A stretch of DNA of 64,000 bases, from positions 172,682,994 to 172,746,993 of the forward strand of contig NC_085141.1 in NCBI RefSeq assembly GCF_024139115.2, given 5' to 3'. This DNA is from Armigeres subalbatus (Eukaryota; Arthropoda; Insecta; Diptera; Culicidae). The notes beneath the pieces are model-generated. The model was not told the origin of the DNA, ran no database searches, and saw only the letters and a program-made list of their open reading frames with translations. Position numbers and translations under genes: made by a program. Positions 35,496 through 46,556 of this stretch are shown here, one piece after another (within the stretch, counting starts at the first letter, position 1; the number at the start of each line of letters is the position of its first letter).

Positions 35496-36470
35496 TTTTC
35501 GTGGTATTTGAGAGGCTTCAGTAAGCTACCTTACCGGGGTCGCGTTACCTACATCGCGATGATGGGGCTGCCACCTTAGGTATAGCTGACGCGATACAGC
35601 ATTTCGTTAATCAGCCGCTGGGTACCAGGCAGACGCTGTTTGAGCCGCACCTCCTGGTGAACAGACGCTCGAGGCGTACCTTCTCACTCTAGCTGATGTC
35701 AGAAGGACAACAGTGCCTAGGCTGCACTACCAGCTAAGTACACAACCCTTAGCTGGCGGTCTTTTGTCATCGGACGACCCGTGGAAGCGTGAGATAGGGA
35801 CTTGTGGGGACCAGAGCTCTGTTGGGCGCTCCTTCCTTGATGTCAACCCACCATTTTACAGCCCTTCAATATTATATATATTATCAAAAAAGCTGCTATA
35901 ATTTAATCCTTGGCTTATTAAATATTAGTATATTTTTTACATCGGATTTGAAAGCTATTGCAGGCACTGATCTATAAATAAGATCTGCAAAACAACATTA
36001 GTCGATTGGTTATCCGCCAGAAAATTGGATACAAAGCGTATGGAATGAACTCTTCAGGTTCTATTCAAGATTCAATGTATCACGCTATAACTGTCGATTC
36101 CTGTGCATCATATCAACAATAAACACAATTAGGCTCCCTAATTACTCATAAATACAATAATACACAAAATTTCACACTTTTCAATAGTAATGACGAATAA
36201 TCATATTCAGCATAGCATAATGAATACAAATATTAAAAAAAGTAGTCACATTTGTACAGTAAAATCATTTGTTTACTTAGGTCATGTTCTCCATCTATGT
36301 GCTAAGCATAAGCAAATATGGCGGTCGATGGGAGGACTAAATTGAAATAATTTTATTCGGTGTACAAACCAAGTTCGTTTTTTAAACTCTCTCGTGGAAA
36401 ACATTCAACGACAATAATATTTTGTAATCCTCCCGATTTTCAATCTTGACTGGTACCTAAATAGAAAAAA

Positions 36471-37200
36471 AACATTGGCGTAAATAAGGGGGGTTAGGAG
36501 GTGCTTAGCCCTCCCTAGAAAAAAAATTAGCCCCCTAGGATTAGAAAAGTTAGTTACCAGTGATATCAATTTTCAACATATAGCATAATGAATTACTAGT
36601 TTGAAGACAAAAGAGTTATCTCCCATATTCACCCTATCATAACAAAAAGAGTGGAAGTCAAATGAGCTTGTTCCTCATTTCCTAGAAAGATTCCTATGCA
36701 GCAGTGAAATTGCAATTGATATTAATTATGAAAAACCTTGATTAATCCACCTAGCGGGATGGGGCCTTTCTCCTGCATTAAAAATAGTATTTTGGCCATT
36801 ACTCATGATCCCATAGTCCGAGGAACTGTTCCGTTTTCCATCTCACTGACCATATATTCATCTCATCGCAAAACAAAAAAATGCAGCACCAATCTCGTCG
36901 CTTCTTTTTGCTAACATGCGTTCTCACTGGTAAAAAAAATCACAAAAATAAGAAACAAACCAAATTCCTTTTCATTGCTTTGTTTTTGATCAAATAGAAA
37001 TAGGAGCTTTGGGATGAAGTGCCGAGCCGTTCCCCTAAATAAGCTTGATATGAACAACAACGGAGAGCCAACAAAATATCAATCAAAGCAATCGTGGTGC
37101 TTTGCCAGCAGTCAAAGAAATGTGGTCAACCATCTCAGACTGGAGTGACAGTTTTCCAGCAGACTTCCACTTGTCTATCAGCATGATAATATAAACTGAT
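36471..37200. other. non-coding DNA
   Basis: No open frame, inverted repeat or gene recognised. Confidence 0.5.
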
Positions 37201-37500
37201 GCATCAGAGAAGGATTCTCATCAGAATCCGAGAGGAATTCCCATCAGAATCCAAGAAGAATTCTCATTGGAATCTCTAAAGAACTGGAACATTCTCGTCA
37301 GAATTCCTGGAGGATTCCCGTCGACGTCCCAGGAGGATTTGGAATCCCTGAAACATTCCCTTCGGACTGTCTGGAACATTCCTGTCGGAATGCCTGGAGG
37401 TTCCCTTCGGTATGCTTGGAGGATTTCCGTTGAATCTCTGAAGATTCTCGCTGGAATCCTTATAAAGGATTCTCATCGAAATCCTTGGAGGATTCCCATC
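37201..37500. repeat. degenerate ~30-bp tandem repeat (GGAATCCTTGGAGGATTCCC type)
   Basis: About nine imperfect units alternating GAGGATTC and TCGGAAT blocks. A one-unit remnant occurs at 58353-58376. Open frames here are by-products of the repeat. Confidence 0.75.
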
Positions 37501-37504
37501 GAAA

Positions 37505-37650
37505 ATGGTGAGGGTTCGACAGTGGGCTCTGTTGAACTTCTATAAAAAGCTGCATGTGTCCACAAGCAGGCCCTATCAAAGCGACCGTGTGCCGCTCAAA
37601 GCTCACTAGCCTAGTCCTGGTGTTGGGTGGGACTTTAAACAAATTTGACC
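37505..37650 (+). mobile_element. 5'-UTR fragment of the copy B RTE family
   Basis: CTATAAAAAGCTGCATGT, AAAGCGACCGTGTGCCGCTC and GTCCTGGTGTTGGGTGGGAC match copy B at about 11190-11300. A 5' piece without its 3' part is unusual for a LINE and implies a later break. Confidence 0.75.
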
Positions 37651-37939
37651 TGACTGATCGAGCGTCTGTTCACCAACACGGACAGAAATTTAAATCCATT
37701 GAACCAATAAAAACGTTTGTTACATTTATAGAACAGAAATCATTTGAATTTATGTTGATTATTATTGTTTATATAATATAAACATCCATTGCTTATAATT
37801 GAAAATATGTTTGTTTTCATAAGCAGGTTTTATCAATATTATTGTAGAAACAATAAGAAATCATTTTGACTTAATAAAAAATATTATTGTATTTAACGTA
37901 CAATCATCTGTCCATACCCTCGTCCGTTCTAGACACACA

Positions 37940-40052
37940 CACGCTCATTTGAATCTACTCAAAAGTGAGTCAAAGTGACTCACTTTAGCATTTTGATGGA
38001 AATGTCAAAAAGTGAGTAACATTATATTTATCAAGTGAGTCAATTTTCACTCACTTGTCAGAGTTTAAAGGTTTACTCACTTTTGCGTAATTGTTTTCAA
38101 ACCGTCAAACAGTTTGAAAATTTTCCATTAAAAGAATTTCATATTATTTTATAAAGTTTTTGAGTTTTGTTGTGAATTTGATGTGGTGAGCAGAACGTGG
38201 TGGTGGTGATCTGGCTGGGCATGGTCCGCAAGGATTCTTGCAGAAACTAGTAGTTCCGCAGCTCGATCGATCTGGAGTTGTTTTGTTGATTTTTTGACGA
38301 CGGAGGATTCAAGGCCGGATTCGATTATATCTCCGATTATGGCTTTTATGTCGCCCAGGAACTCATGGATATATGCCCTAAATGTACCGGATCATGATGC
38401 AAACCGACACCCGGACCGCCAAGGGCCAGTATTACAACGGAACCGCAATGGAGACTATCTTCCGGACCATTTGTGATGCGTTTCAACTGTCGGTATTGTC
38501 AGGGACCGTGATTGTATATTAAAGATATTGAATGTGGAGTGTGCCTGAAGACGACAGATAGTTATGCGGAAGCGGGTATCCGTTCTATAGTACCGGCCGG
38601 CATTTGGCATATATCTATAGACAGACGGATCCAAAAAAGGATCTCTTAATTTCAAGTAAGTCTCTAAGAACTAGGCTCGTTACGTGCTATTTTCCAACTG
38701 TGGATACGCATGTTGATAAAAGCATCCGACAAAATTAGTGTTGTATTGTTGTTTTCCTCTGTAATGCAATTAGTTTGTCAACGTTGGATGGATAGAGGAA
38801 TAAAAATGCGTTTTCTCCATTGCATTGTAATGCGTTATGAAATTATCCATGTTTTAAATTTATATTCACAGCGTATAGAAGTGTCGCGACACGGTTCCGA
38901 TGTGCACTCTGAAGCAATAATTTTCCTCTCACAAGCGGTCCTCTATGGCAGGATACGGGTGCAGGGCGTCGACGAAAATCAAACCATCCAGGTGGTCTCG
39001 GACACTGACACATCGTAGTACACCTGCATCAGTCTCCGTGGCAAGGGTCTTAAACGGGTCAATAACTGGCACCGGCGACGATTACGTTCAGTTGGAAATC
39101 TAGGTCCAGATCAAACTGAACAAGCAGGTAGCTCTGATGCCGGTAATAATGTTTGGTTCTGCTAGATGTTTTAATTCTGTTATTATTTTATCCTCGATTC
39201 TTATTTCTAGACATACGCAGAATACTCCATTGCACAGTGACGTCACACATGACTTTTGACAGGTGCTGGTCCTGTTGTTTACAGACGACTTTATTTTAAT
39301 TTTGAGATACTTCTATCATTCTTTGGATTTTCTGATCGTTAATTACCTAAGCTTATCGATAATTACCAATATTTGAATGCGGAATGTACGGAATGCCTTC
39401 AACATCGTGAAATATGCAGATTTTATTCGGATCAAAAAAATTCTAAGTCCGAAACGTAAACAACAGGACCAGTACCTGTCAAAATAGTGAGGTTAGGTTT
39501 GCCGCGCGCAATGACCTATTGGATGAAGATACCCCCGGCCAAAGCATAGGCGTCACTTTTGCGACTGACGATTTAGTCTCGGTCTCGGGTTTATAAACCC
39601 CCTATAGTCCCCCTCCGGATCAGACTCGTCTAGTTCTTCGTCAAACAACCTTAGAAGAAACCTTTCCACGACGTTTACGGTCACTGGAAATTTATATGCT
39701 TTTACAATGATGTGCTATAGATTAGTAACTGATCTAGGAAATAGGAAACAGAAATGTACTGTGTTTCAATTCAAATAATAAATTATTAAATGAAATAAGC
39801 GAGGCGGATAGCTTCTTTATTTAAATAAAATATGCCATTTCAATATCAATCGATGCAGCTATCATTTTTGAAAGTGAGTAAAATCTACTCACTTTGGATA
39901 GCGAAAAAGTGAGTAGGTCTTACTCTAATTTTGACATATTGCTACAATACTCATAAGTGAGTAAACATACGGTTACTCAAAAGTGAGCTGTTCCACTTTT
40001 TTCCAAAGTGAGTCAAATTTGACTCACTTTTGAGTTGATTGAAATGAGCGTG
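37940..40052. mobile_element. 2.1-kb TIR element rich in AAAGTGAGT motifs
   Basis: Ends CACGCTCATTTGAATCTACT and (complement) CACGCTCATTTCAATCAACT continue into CAAAAGTGAGTCAAA. Sub-terminal ACTCACTT/AAGTGAGT blocks recur through about 190 bp at each end. The interior (38280-39170) has short open frames with no domain I know, and a nested MITE at 39254-39484. Flanking CACACA prevents fixing the duplication. Confidence 0.7.
39254..39484. mobile_element. 231-bp MITE nested in 37940-40052
   Basis: Ends TTTTGACAGGTGCTGGTCCT and complement TTTTGACAGGTACTGGTCCT, followed by GTTGTTTAC in both arms. Confidence 0.75.
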
Positions 40053-40411
40053 CACACCGACCGTAACGTAGCATAACGAACATAACGCTCAACTGCAGCA
40101 AAAACACTGCCTATCACTCCCTCGTTGTAATGTCAGCCAAATAATCACAATCAAAAAAAAAAAAAGAACAGTGCTCCTCGATATGCAATGTTTTTTCGCT
40201 GAAATTCGAAGGTTTCCATCATTTTATAACTAAAAACTACATGTAAGTAAAAACCGAGATAAAAGCATTATGGGTTTCTCATTATAAGTTCAACAAATAG
40301 TGTTATACTTCCTAAATATTAGTATATTGCTACCGTCAGCAAAATTAGCAGTGGTATCGAATATCGACATTTTAAAAATTAAACTTATCTTTCAGGTTTT
40401 TTTGTGCATTG

Positions 40412-40834
40412 GTTCGGTATTTCCAAATATACTATATTAACAATATAGTTCACTCTGGCTGATTCCAACGGACAACACAGTAGCGACGCGGTGTCACAAA
40501 GGGCAAGCAATGTAATAAAGAGACCTTCCGAGGGGTATTTAAAAGTAGAATGCAATATGCAGTATAACATTTCGAAATAATATGCTAGAAATTATCCTTT
40601 GACCCCATTTTGATACCTTAGTTTGAAAATAAAATTAAAAAAAAAATAATTCAAATAGTTAAACATTGTAAATTAAGTGTAATTTTTTCGATTATGGCAC
40701 CCCTTGGCTATCGTTTTCAGGCGTTAGTTACCCTTTGTGACGCAAGATGGTGTGATTATGCTGTCCGTTGCCTAATATATGGAGATTTATGAAGTGAGCT
40801 ATATTGTTAATATATAATATTTGGTATTTCCCAG
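40412..40834. repeat. inverted-repeat element
   Basis: TATATTAACAATATAG occurs inverted (about 40431 and 40802) and is followed inward by CAACGGACA and GTCACAAAGGG in both arms. Ends are uncertain. Confidence 0.5.
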
Positions 40835-41498
40835 AGTTCCCTATTCCCAGAGAACGGCACTAGCTCCACACGAAGCCCAACTCCACATAACTGTGACCGC
40901 GATCGTGGGCATCATAGACAATTTGCTATCGCAGTAGTGGCAGATTTTTCCGGCTGAAGGTAGGATACCCAGAACGTACCTATTGGGGATGGTAGCGGAA
41001 GTTGATCCGGTATTGGAAACCGTTTTAACCAGATTTGCAGCACACGGACAACGAATCACCGATGATGCTGATCATGATGGAACGCTTAACGGGTTTACGA
41101 AACAGCATAGCGCGTACCAAAAGGAGTAAATTCTCGATTTCAAGTGCTATGCGTTGGCGGACGATGATGATGTGCGCTGATAGTGATCAACGCAAATGAA
41201 TCGGGAGGTAAATTGTCACCACAAACAACAGCAATCCATCGGTCGTTTGATCACCAACATAAAAAAACGAAAATGATTAACAATAAAAATGTATCACATG
41301 AAAATTTGTCTAAACTGACTGTGTGGACCAAATAATAATTGAGAAAAATGCCAAATCCAATAATAATACTATAATTTCAAGTGAAACAATTTATTATTTC
41401 AATAAAAATGATTATAAAAATAACAATATTTTAATATTTTTTTCTATTCCATTTATCATTGAATCAATAAAAAAATATATTATGAAAACAACAATATT
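40835..41498. other. non-coding, no gene recognised
   Basis: 40840-41180 is less AT-rich and has a 72-codon minus-strand frame with several Cys, but no known domain. 41290-41490 is an A/T-rich tract. Confidence 0.45.
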
Positions 41499-41711
41499 AT
41501 TGTACTTCCAGTTGAAAACCGAAGTGAGCTCTCGCGACAATCGAGTTTTCTCCCGTTTAGTTTTGTCGCAACTACGTCGCGACTAGTACGCATCTATGCC
41601 ACCGCCATGCGCCATGATGCGCACTAGTCGCGACGTAGTTGCGACAAAAGGAAACGGGAGAAAACTCGATTGTCGCGAGAGCTCACTACGGTTTTCAACT
41701 GGAAGTACAAT
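41499..41711. mobile_element. palindromic MITE, ATTGTACTTCCAGTTGAAAA ends
   Basis: 213 bp; arms match through GAGCTCTCGCGACAATCGAG, TTTTCTCCCGTTT and GTCGCAACTACGTCGCGACT around a short centre. It shares AGTTGAAAACCG with 19379-19573. Confidence 0.88.
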
Positions 41712-42063
41712 ATTTTAATTAGCCGTGGCGAAATGACTACGTTACTATTTTAGCCAAGATCTAAACCCATTTAAATTCAAAGGCATTTTCTTTTTGTTTC
41801 AACAATACTCGATACGGCTTGATTTTAAAAATAATAATAGATTCTTGTTACCGCCAAAACAATGTGAAATTCTTTTTAAATTTATGTCAAATCTTATTGT
41901 TATTACAATATATTTTTCTGCGTGAAGGAGGTGCGGCTCCAACAGCGTCTGTTCTGGCATCTAGCGGCTGAGTATGAAATGCTATTCCCCGGAAGTTATA
42001 CCTAAGATGGCAGCCTCATCTCGGTGGATAGGGAACCTTGAGCCAACAACCTACTGTTCCCGA

Positions 42064-42418
42064 TGTGGTATTCTTGAATAACAGTGTAGCAGGCAGTGTG
42101 TAGAGAGATGGAGTGAGATGTGCAAGTGGATGGTAGTTGTGTCGAATAAAGAGTGTTGGCTCAGTGAATATAAAGTGTTAATATTCCGTGTATAGTAGAA
42201 AATCGAAAATTTGTTTTCAATCAAATGAAATATCTGCAGTTATCAGACGTCGCAACTCATTTCTGATTAGTGCGCATGATAGTACATCCATGCGTGCATG
42301 ATGCGCACTACTAATGAAGTATTTCAAATTGTCGCGACTCGCGTCGCAGCGCGAGTGCTCAATCGCGCGGTCCGGTTTGGTGGCGGCCCGACAATATATT
42401 GTATGGATGGATATCACA
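42064..42418 (+). repeat. 5' LTR, carrying a 208-bp insertion
   Basis: Matches LTR2 over 42064-42185 and 42394-42418. The inserted 42186-42393 is flanked by AATAT on both sides and contains the hairpin ATTAGTGCGCAT...ATGCGCAC. Confidence 0.85.
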
Positions 42419-42419
42419 T

Positions 42420-42429
42420 TGGCGATCCT
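42420..42429 (+). promoter_or_regulatory. primer-binding site, probably tRNA-Arg
   Basis: TGGCGATCCT one base after the LTR is complementary to CCA plus the 3' end of an insect tRNA-Arg as I know it; match breaks after ten bases (AGCCACG). Confidence 0.6.
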
Positions 42430-43350
42430 AGCCACGACAAAAGTGCGCTGGAAAGGAATGCGATAAATACTTCGATATGTACAAAAAAAAAACTTGTTTG
42501 TGATCGAGCGGTAAGTTGTTTATCTTTTCTTTTTGCGTTCCACGGCTTCCATAATGAGTGACAGCCGACTCCGCCAACACTGAAAAAAAAAAGGAAATTA
42601 ATTCGACGGTGTGCACGGAAAAAGATGAAGGGTCTAAAATGAGTAGAAACTACACAGGGCTAGTTTTTTTTGGGTATTCAGATTGTTGCGCATCCTGGAT
42701 GTAATATTTATGAAAACTGTGGCTAAATCATAAGTTTCGATAATTTTGGTGCACGGAACGATTTGAAATAAGTTTGAAAAACTTAGTAATTTGATCTATG
42801 GAACATGCCTATTTTGATTTTACTATGAGCCGAGCTGTCAAGCTAAGCTTACTGTCAATGTATCGAACTTTATAAATACTTTCAAAATTAATTTTATATA
42901 TGAGTGAAAAAAAAAAGAAAGGAAGAAAAAAAAAATAACGTCAACAACTTGATTTTCCAGTTCAAGATTGAGTGCTTTTCTCAATAATATATTGTATTAA
43001 GAACAAGGTGAACTGCATCGATCCTACAAGTGATGCTCAGTGGCCAAATTGATTTATTTACCATAGTTTCGGTTAAGTAAAACGATCCAAAATAAAGAAT
43101 TAGTTTAAAAGTAATTAGAATCAAAAGTAAATACAGGATTAACCATGATTCGGTTTAATATTATTTAACTTATTGTTTAATTGATTTTATTCTTTGAATG
43201 AAGTATTCATGAAGGGTTTTTGTATCCGTGATATCGTAGAAATGAAATTTTTTTAGGGCAGTACCAATTATTCATGTAGTATATCAATCTCGTATCTAAA
43301 GTTTCATTGAAAGAGTGACACTATGTGCTTAGTTTGGTATGGGAATGTGT
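42430..43350. other. LTR element interior, 5' part
   Basis: Non-coding, AT-rich, no gag similarity visible. Confidence 0.5.
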
Positions 43351-43490
43351 AAGGGCGCGGTCAGAGTAAATGCGAAGTGCGATGGGAAGCGAAGCGTCCA
43401 TACGATTTGACAGCTCATTAATATTGATTGATATTCTTTTGCATACAGTTTTCGAGTTCAACGCGTCGCGTCTACTCTGGGACCTTCTAA
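43351..43490. mobile_element. MITE related to 14158-14290
   Basis: CAGAGTAAATGCGAAG at the left and (complement) CAGAGTAGACGCGACG at the right enclose AT-rich sequence. Confidence 0.55.
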
Positions 43491-43551
43491 GAATTAATGA
43501 AGCCTGTTATGATTTGTACACTTGATCGCACTGTTATCAGGTGTTCGATTA

Positions 43552-44400
43552 TTATCGGAATGAGATGAGTCGGGTTAAGCCCAAGGCCATCTGGTATTTG
43601 TTCCATAGCGGCGAAAGATGAGTAAAGCCCAAGGCCATCAGGTATTTGTTTCGTAGTGAAAAGAGATGAGTCGGGTTGAGCCCAAGACCATCTGGTGTTT
43701 GTTTCGTAGTGAAAAGAGATGAGTCGGGTTGAGCCCAAGGCCATCTGGTGTTTGTTTCGTAGTGAAAGGAGATGAGTCGGGTTGAGCCCAAGGCCATCTG
43801 GTGTTTGTTCCATAGCGGTGAAAGATTAGTCGAGTGAAGCCCAAGGCCATCAGGTATTTGTTTCGTAGTGAAAAGAGATGAGTCGGGTTGAGCCCAAGGC
43901 CATCTGGTGTTTGTTTCGTAGTGAAAGGAGATGAGTCGGGTTGAGCCCAAGGCCATCTGGTGTTTGTTCCATAGCGGTGAAAGATGAGTCGGGTGAAGCC
44001 CAAGGCCATCAGGTATTTGTTTCGTAGTGAAAAGAGATGAGTCGGGTTGAGCCCAAGACCACCTGATGTTTGTTTCGTAGTAAAAAGAGATGAGTCGGGT
44101 TGAGGCCAAGGCCATCTGGTGTTTGTTCCATAGCGGTGAAAGATTAGTCGAGTGAAGCCCAAGGCCATCAGGTATTTGTTTCATATAGGTGATAGATGAG
44201 TCGGGTTAAGCCCAAGGCCATCAGGTGTTTGTTCCATAGCGGTGAAAGATGAGTCGGGTTTAACCCAAGGCCATCCAAATGTTTGTTTTATAATTGAGAG
44301 AGATAAGCCGGATTAAGACCAAGGCCGTGTTCGTTTCATAGCGGTGAGAGATGAGTGTGGTTGAGCTCAAGGCCATCTGATTCTATTGGAGAATTGAGAT
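43552..44400. repeat. 53-bp minisatellite, about 16 units
   Basis: The unit contains GATGAGTCGGGTTGAGCCCA, AGGCCATCTGGTGTTTGTTT and CGTAGTGAAAAGA; starts at 43665 and 43718 fix the 53-bp period. Units alternate in their GTTTCGTAGTGAA or GTTCCATAGCGGTGAA ends, giving a higher-order pattern, and decay towards 44500. The minus-strand 210- and 176-codon frames are by-products, since 53 is not a multiple of three. Confidence 0.92.
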
Positions 44401-44804
44401 AGATTAGTCGGGTAATGCCCAAAGTCACCTGATATCTGATTTGAGATGAGTTTGTATAAAAAAAGACGGGTAAATACCAATGGCAATTTGAGATGTAAAG
44501 ACGGTAAAGACCAATGAACATTTAAGGCGTATGTAAGGATGTACCATAAAGTTAAACATTAAAAATAAATAAACTAAACGAATGCTTAAAAGGTAAAATG
44601 ATATAAAATTTGCATGTTGAAGAAGAATATCAACAAATTTGAATATCCTTAAAGCCAAACCATTTTAAAAAATGGTTTACTTTCCACGTGGCACCATAAT
44701 CAAAAAATGGTTACTGAACCATAATCGTACTGTAGTCCGTTAATATTTTGACCATAGTGAGTACAGTTTTTGAAGACCGGGCTGTATGAGTAACGTGGTT
44801 CGTA

Positions 44805-45013
44805 CACACTTAAAATAAATCGCCGAATTCGGTAAAATTTTACCGAAATCTCAACAGCAGAACTGTTCGGTAAATAATTTAACTGATTTTCGGTGATTTT
44901 GACAGTTGAGCAATGGGAAAATTTACAAAAAATCTGTAAAATAAATTACCGAACAGTTCTGCTGTTGAGATTTCGGTAAAATTTACCGAATACGGTGAAA
45001 TGAGTTAAGTGTG
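44805..45013. mobile_element. palindromic MITE, CACACTTAA ends, TA duplication
   Basis: 209 bp; arms carry ATTCGGTAAAATTTTACCGA and CTCAACAGCAGAACTGTTCG. TA at 44803-44804 and 45014-45015. Confidence 0.88.
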
Positions 45014-46405
45014 TAGACTGTAAACAATGAAGGTTAATGTGCAGTCAAGTAGAACTACCATTTAAAATCAATCGGTGAACCAAATTTTGCTATGCTATCC
45101 CGCATAATTACGAATTGTGCACTCTGTAGAAAGTCTATGTTAAACGCGTTTTTTTTCCTTCGATTATTTGCAGTTTATACTTGTTTATAATCCGTATCCC
45201 CCTCAGTGCAACGTTTTAATTCAAAATAGATTAGTTTTCAAAGCTATCTTAGCATAAACTTTGTGAATGTTTGTTTGTATGTTATTATAGGTTTGGTAAC
45301 GTTCATTAGACAAATAACAATATGTTGAAATTCGGTGATTGTTTTCGCTTGCAAAATTTATAGAATGATAGAATGTGTACATATAATGCAGGAAATAGAA
45401 ATCATTTTAAGTAGTATTTATGATTGAATCGATCGAAGTTTTTTTTTTCTAGAATGGGGAGGGATCTTGAACCATCTTAAGAACCTTCTCCGGCCCGAAA
45501 AACATCTGTGTACAAAAATCCACGTCGATCGGTTCAGTAGTTTCCGAGTCTATAAGGGTCAGACAGACAGAAATTCATATATAAATTAATATAAATGTAT
45601 ATAAATTAAGTTAATTGCATGCTAACAATAGTATGAAAGAATAGTGACAATATACCTTATTGTTGGTCAAAAGTGAGGTTAGCATTCGCAAAATTTTCAC
45701 AGTACAAATAGATTAAAAAAAAAGGTAAAATAATAGATGTGTTAAATAGTGTACACGTGAATAAAAACCTTATAAGTTATTGCAAAAATCCATTTTAAAA
45801 TACTTTACACTTCTTTATGTTACCTGATGATAGATCCTATACCAAAAAGCTAATAATATTTATAAGTTAATTAAAAGTATAAGTTTTGGAATGTATATGG
45901 CTGATGCCTTGGTTAATGCAATGTGCTTTGGCAAGCGGCACCAATTTTCATTTCTTGAATGAGTTATCTACGCATTTTAGCTGTAAGTTAGATTGTAAAT
46001 ATCGCATATGTAATTTTGATTGCATGGTATATCGTTTTTTTCATTATGCCCGCAATATCCCGGGTTAACTTCCTATTCAGAACAATCTGCCAATTTAAAA
46101 ACAGAATAGTAGCCTCACACAAACAGCAAATCTCCAGTATTTCTTCAAATGTTTTTAAGTACGCACAAATTCGAGTGAAAAGAGTAGCAGTCAGATAGTC
46201 GCATGTTAGAGAGGAGGAAGATGGGTTTCAACATAAATGCCAGTAAGATTATCAACGCTATTCATCGGATAATCGTACCCCATGGGCAGACCGGTCACGA
46301 CACCTTAAATGAACCAACAATACGGACTAAAGAACAAAAACCCAGTTTGACAATGAAATTCAGCATTTATATTAAATATTTATTTTGTATACCCATAATT
46401 CTGTC
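45014..46405. other. LTR element interior, 3' part
   Basis: No pol domain. 45490-45560 has GGTTCAGTAGTTTCCGAGTC and GGTCAGACAGACAGAAATTC, a motif common in insect repeat tails. 46200-46380 has an 83-codon frame without a known domain. Confidence 0.5.
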
Positions 46406-46414
46406 AGGGGAGGA
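46406..46414 (+). promoter_or_regulatory. polypurine tract of the LTR element
   Basis: AGGGGAGGA immediately before the 3' LTR, the expected plus-strand primer. Confidence 0.75.
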
Positions 46415-46556
46415 TGTGGTATTCTTGAATAACAGTGTAGCAGGCAGTGTGTAGAGAGATGGAGTGAGATGTGCAAGTGGATGGCAGTTGTGTCGAATAA
46501 AGAGTGTTGGCTCAGTGAATATAAAGTGTTAATATATTGTATGGATGGATATCACT
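46415..46556 (+). repeat. 3' LTR, 142 bp
   Basis: TGTGGTATTCTTGAATAACA to GGATGGATATCACT; the last base is T where LTR1 has A. Contains AATAAAGAGTG, a possible polyadenylation signal. Confidence 0.85.

Larger units (their letters stand above)
32515..35864 (-). mobile_element. near full-length RTE retrotransposon copy C, 14-bp target duplication
   Basis: 3,350 bp on the minus strand, flanked by TTCAATATTATATA at 32501-32514 and 35865-35878. The 3' end carries AAGTATC repeats (ATCAAGTATCAAGTATCAAG), an RTE-style tail. The 5' UTR (35496-35864) is followed by endonuclease and RT frames. Frameshifts and a damaged catalytic box make it inactive. Confidence 0.92.
31011..36470. repeat. interleaved inverted-repeat complex (arms A, B, A', B')
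   Basis: Arm A (31011-31165; GTAGTAGAATGATTCTGG, AATCTGAGACC, TAATTTCGCGC) is inverted at 32240-32395. Arm B (31186-31920; CCTCCCATCGACCGCCATAT, TTGAATGTTTT, CACATATTTGAAGATGTCCT) is inverted as 32440-32514 plus, beyond RTE copy C, 35865-36470. The order is A-B-A'-B', so it is not a simple palindrome. No transposase frame was found. Confidence 0.8.
42064..46556 (+). mobile_element. small-LTR retrotransposon, no gag/pol found, 5-bp duplication
   Basis: LTR1 42064-42418 (with a 208-bp insertion) and LTR2 46415-46556 begin TGTGGTAT; LTR1 ends ATATCACA. CCCGA flanks both sides (42059-42063, 46557-46561) and joins RTE copy E without a break when the element is removed. A primer-binding site (TGGCGATCCT, 42420) and a purine tract (AGGGGAGGA, 46406-46414) sit next to the LTRs. 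The 4-kb interior has no reverse transcriptase; it contains a minisatellite and MITEs. A non-autonomous element that would need proteins from elsewhere. Confidence 0.85.

Noticed and set aside
40841..41059. 72-codon Cys-rich minus-strand frame
   Set aside because: Cys spacing does not fit a zinc-finger family I know, and no exon structure is visible.
43552..44184. Long minus-strand frames (210 and 176 codons) with repeated IPDGLGL motifs
   Set aside because: The DNA is a 53-bp tandem repeat; several frames stay open together because of the repeat, and the period is not a multiple of three.
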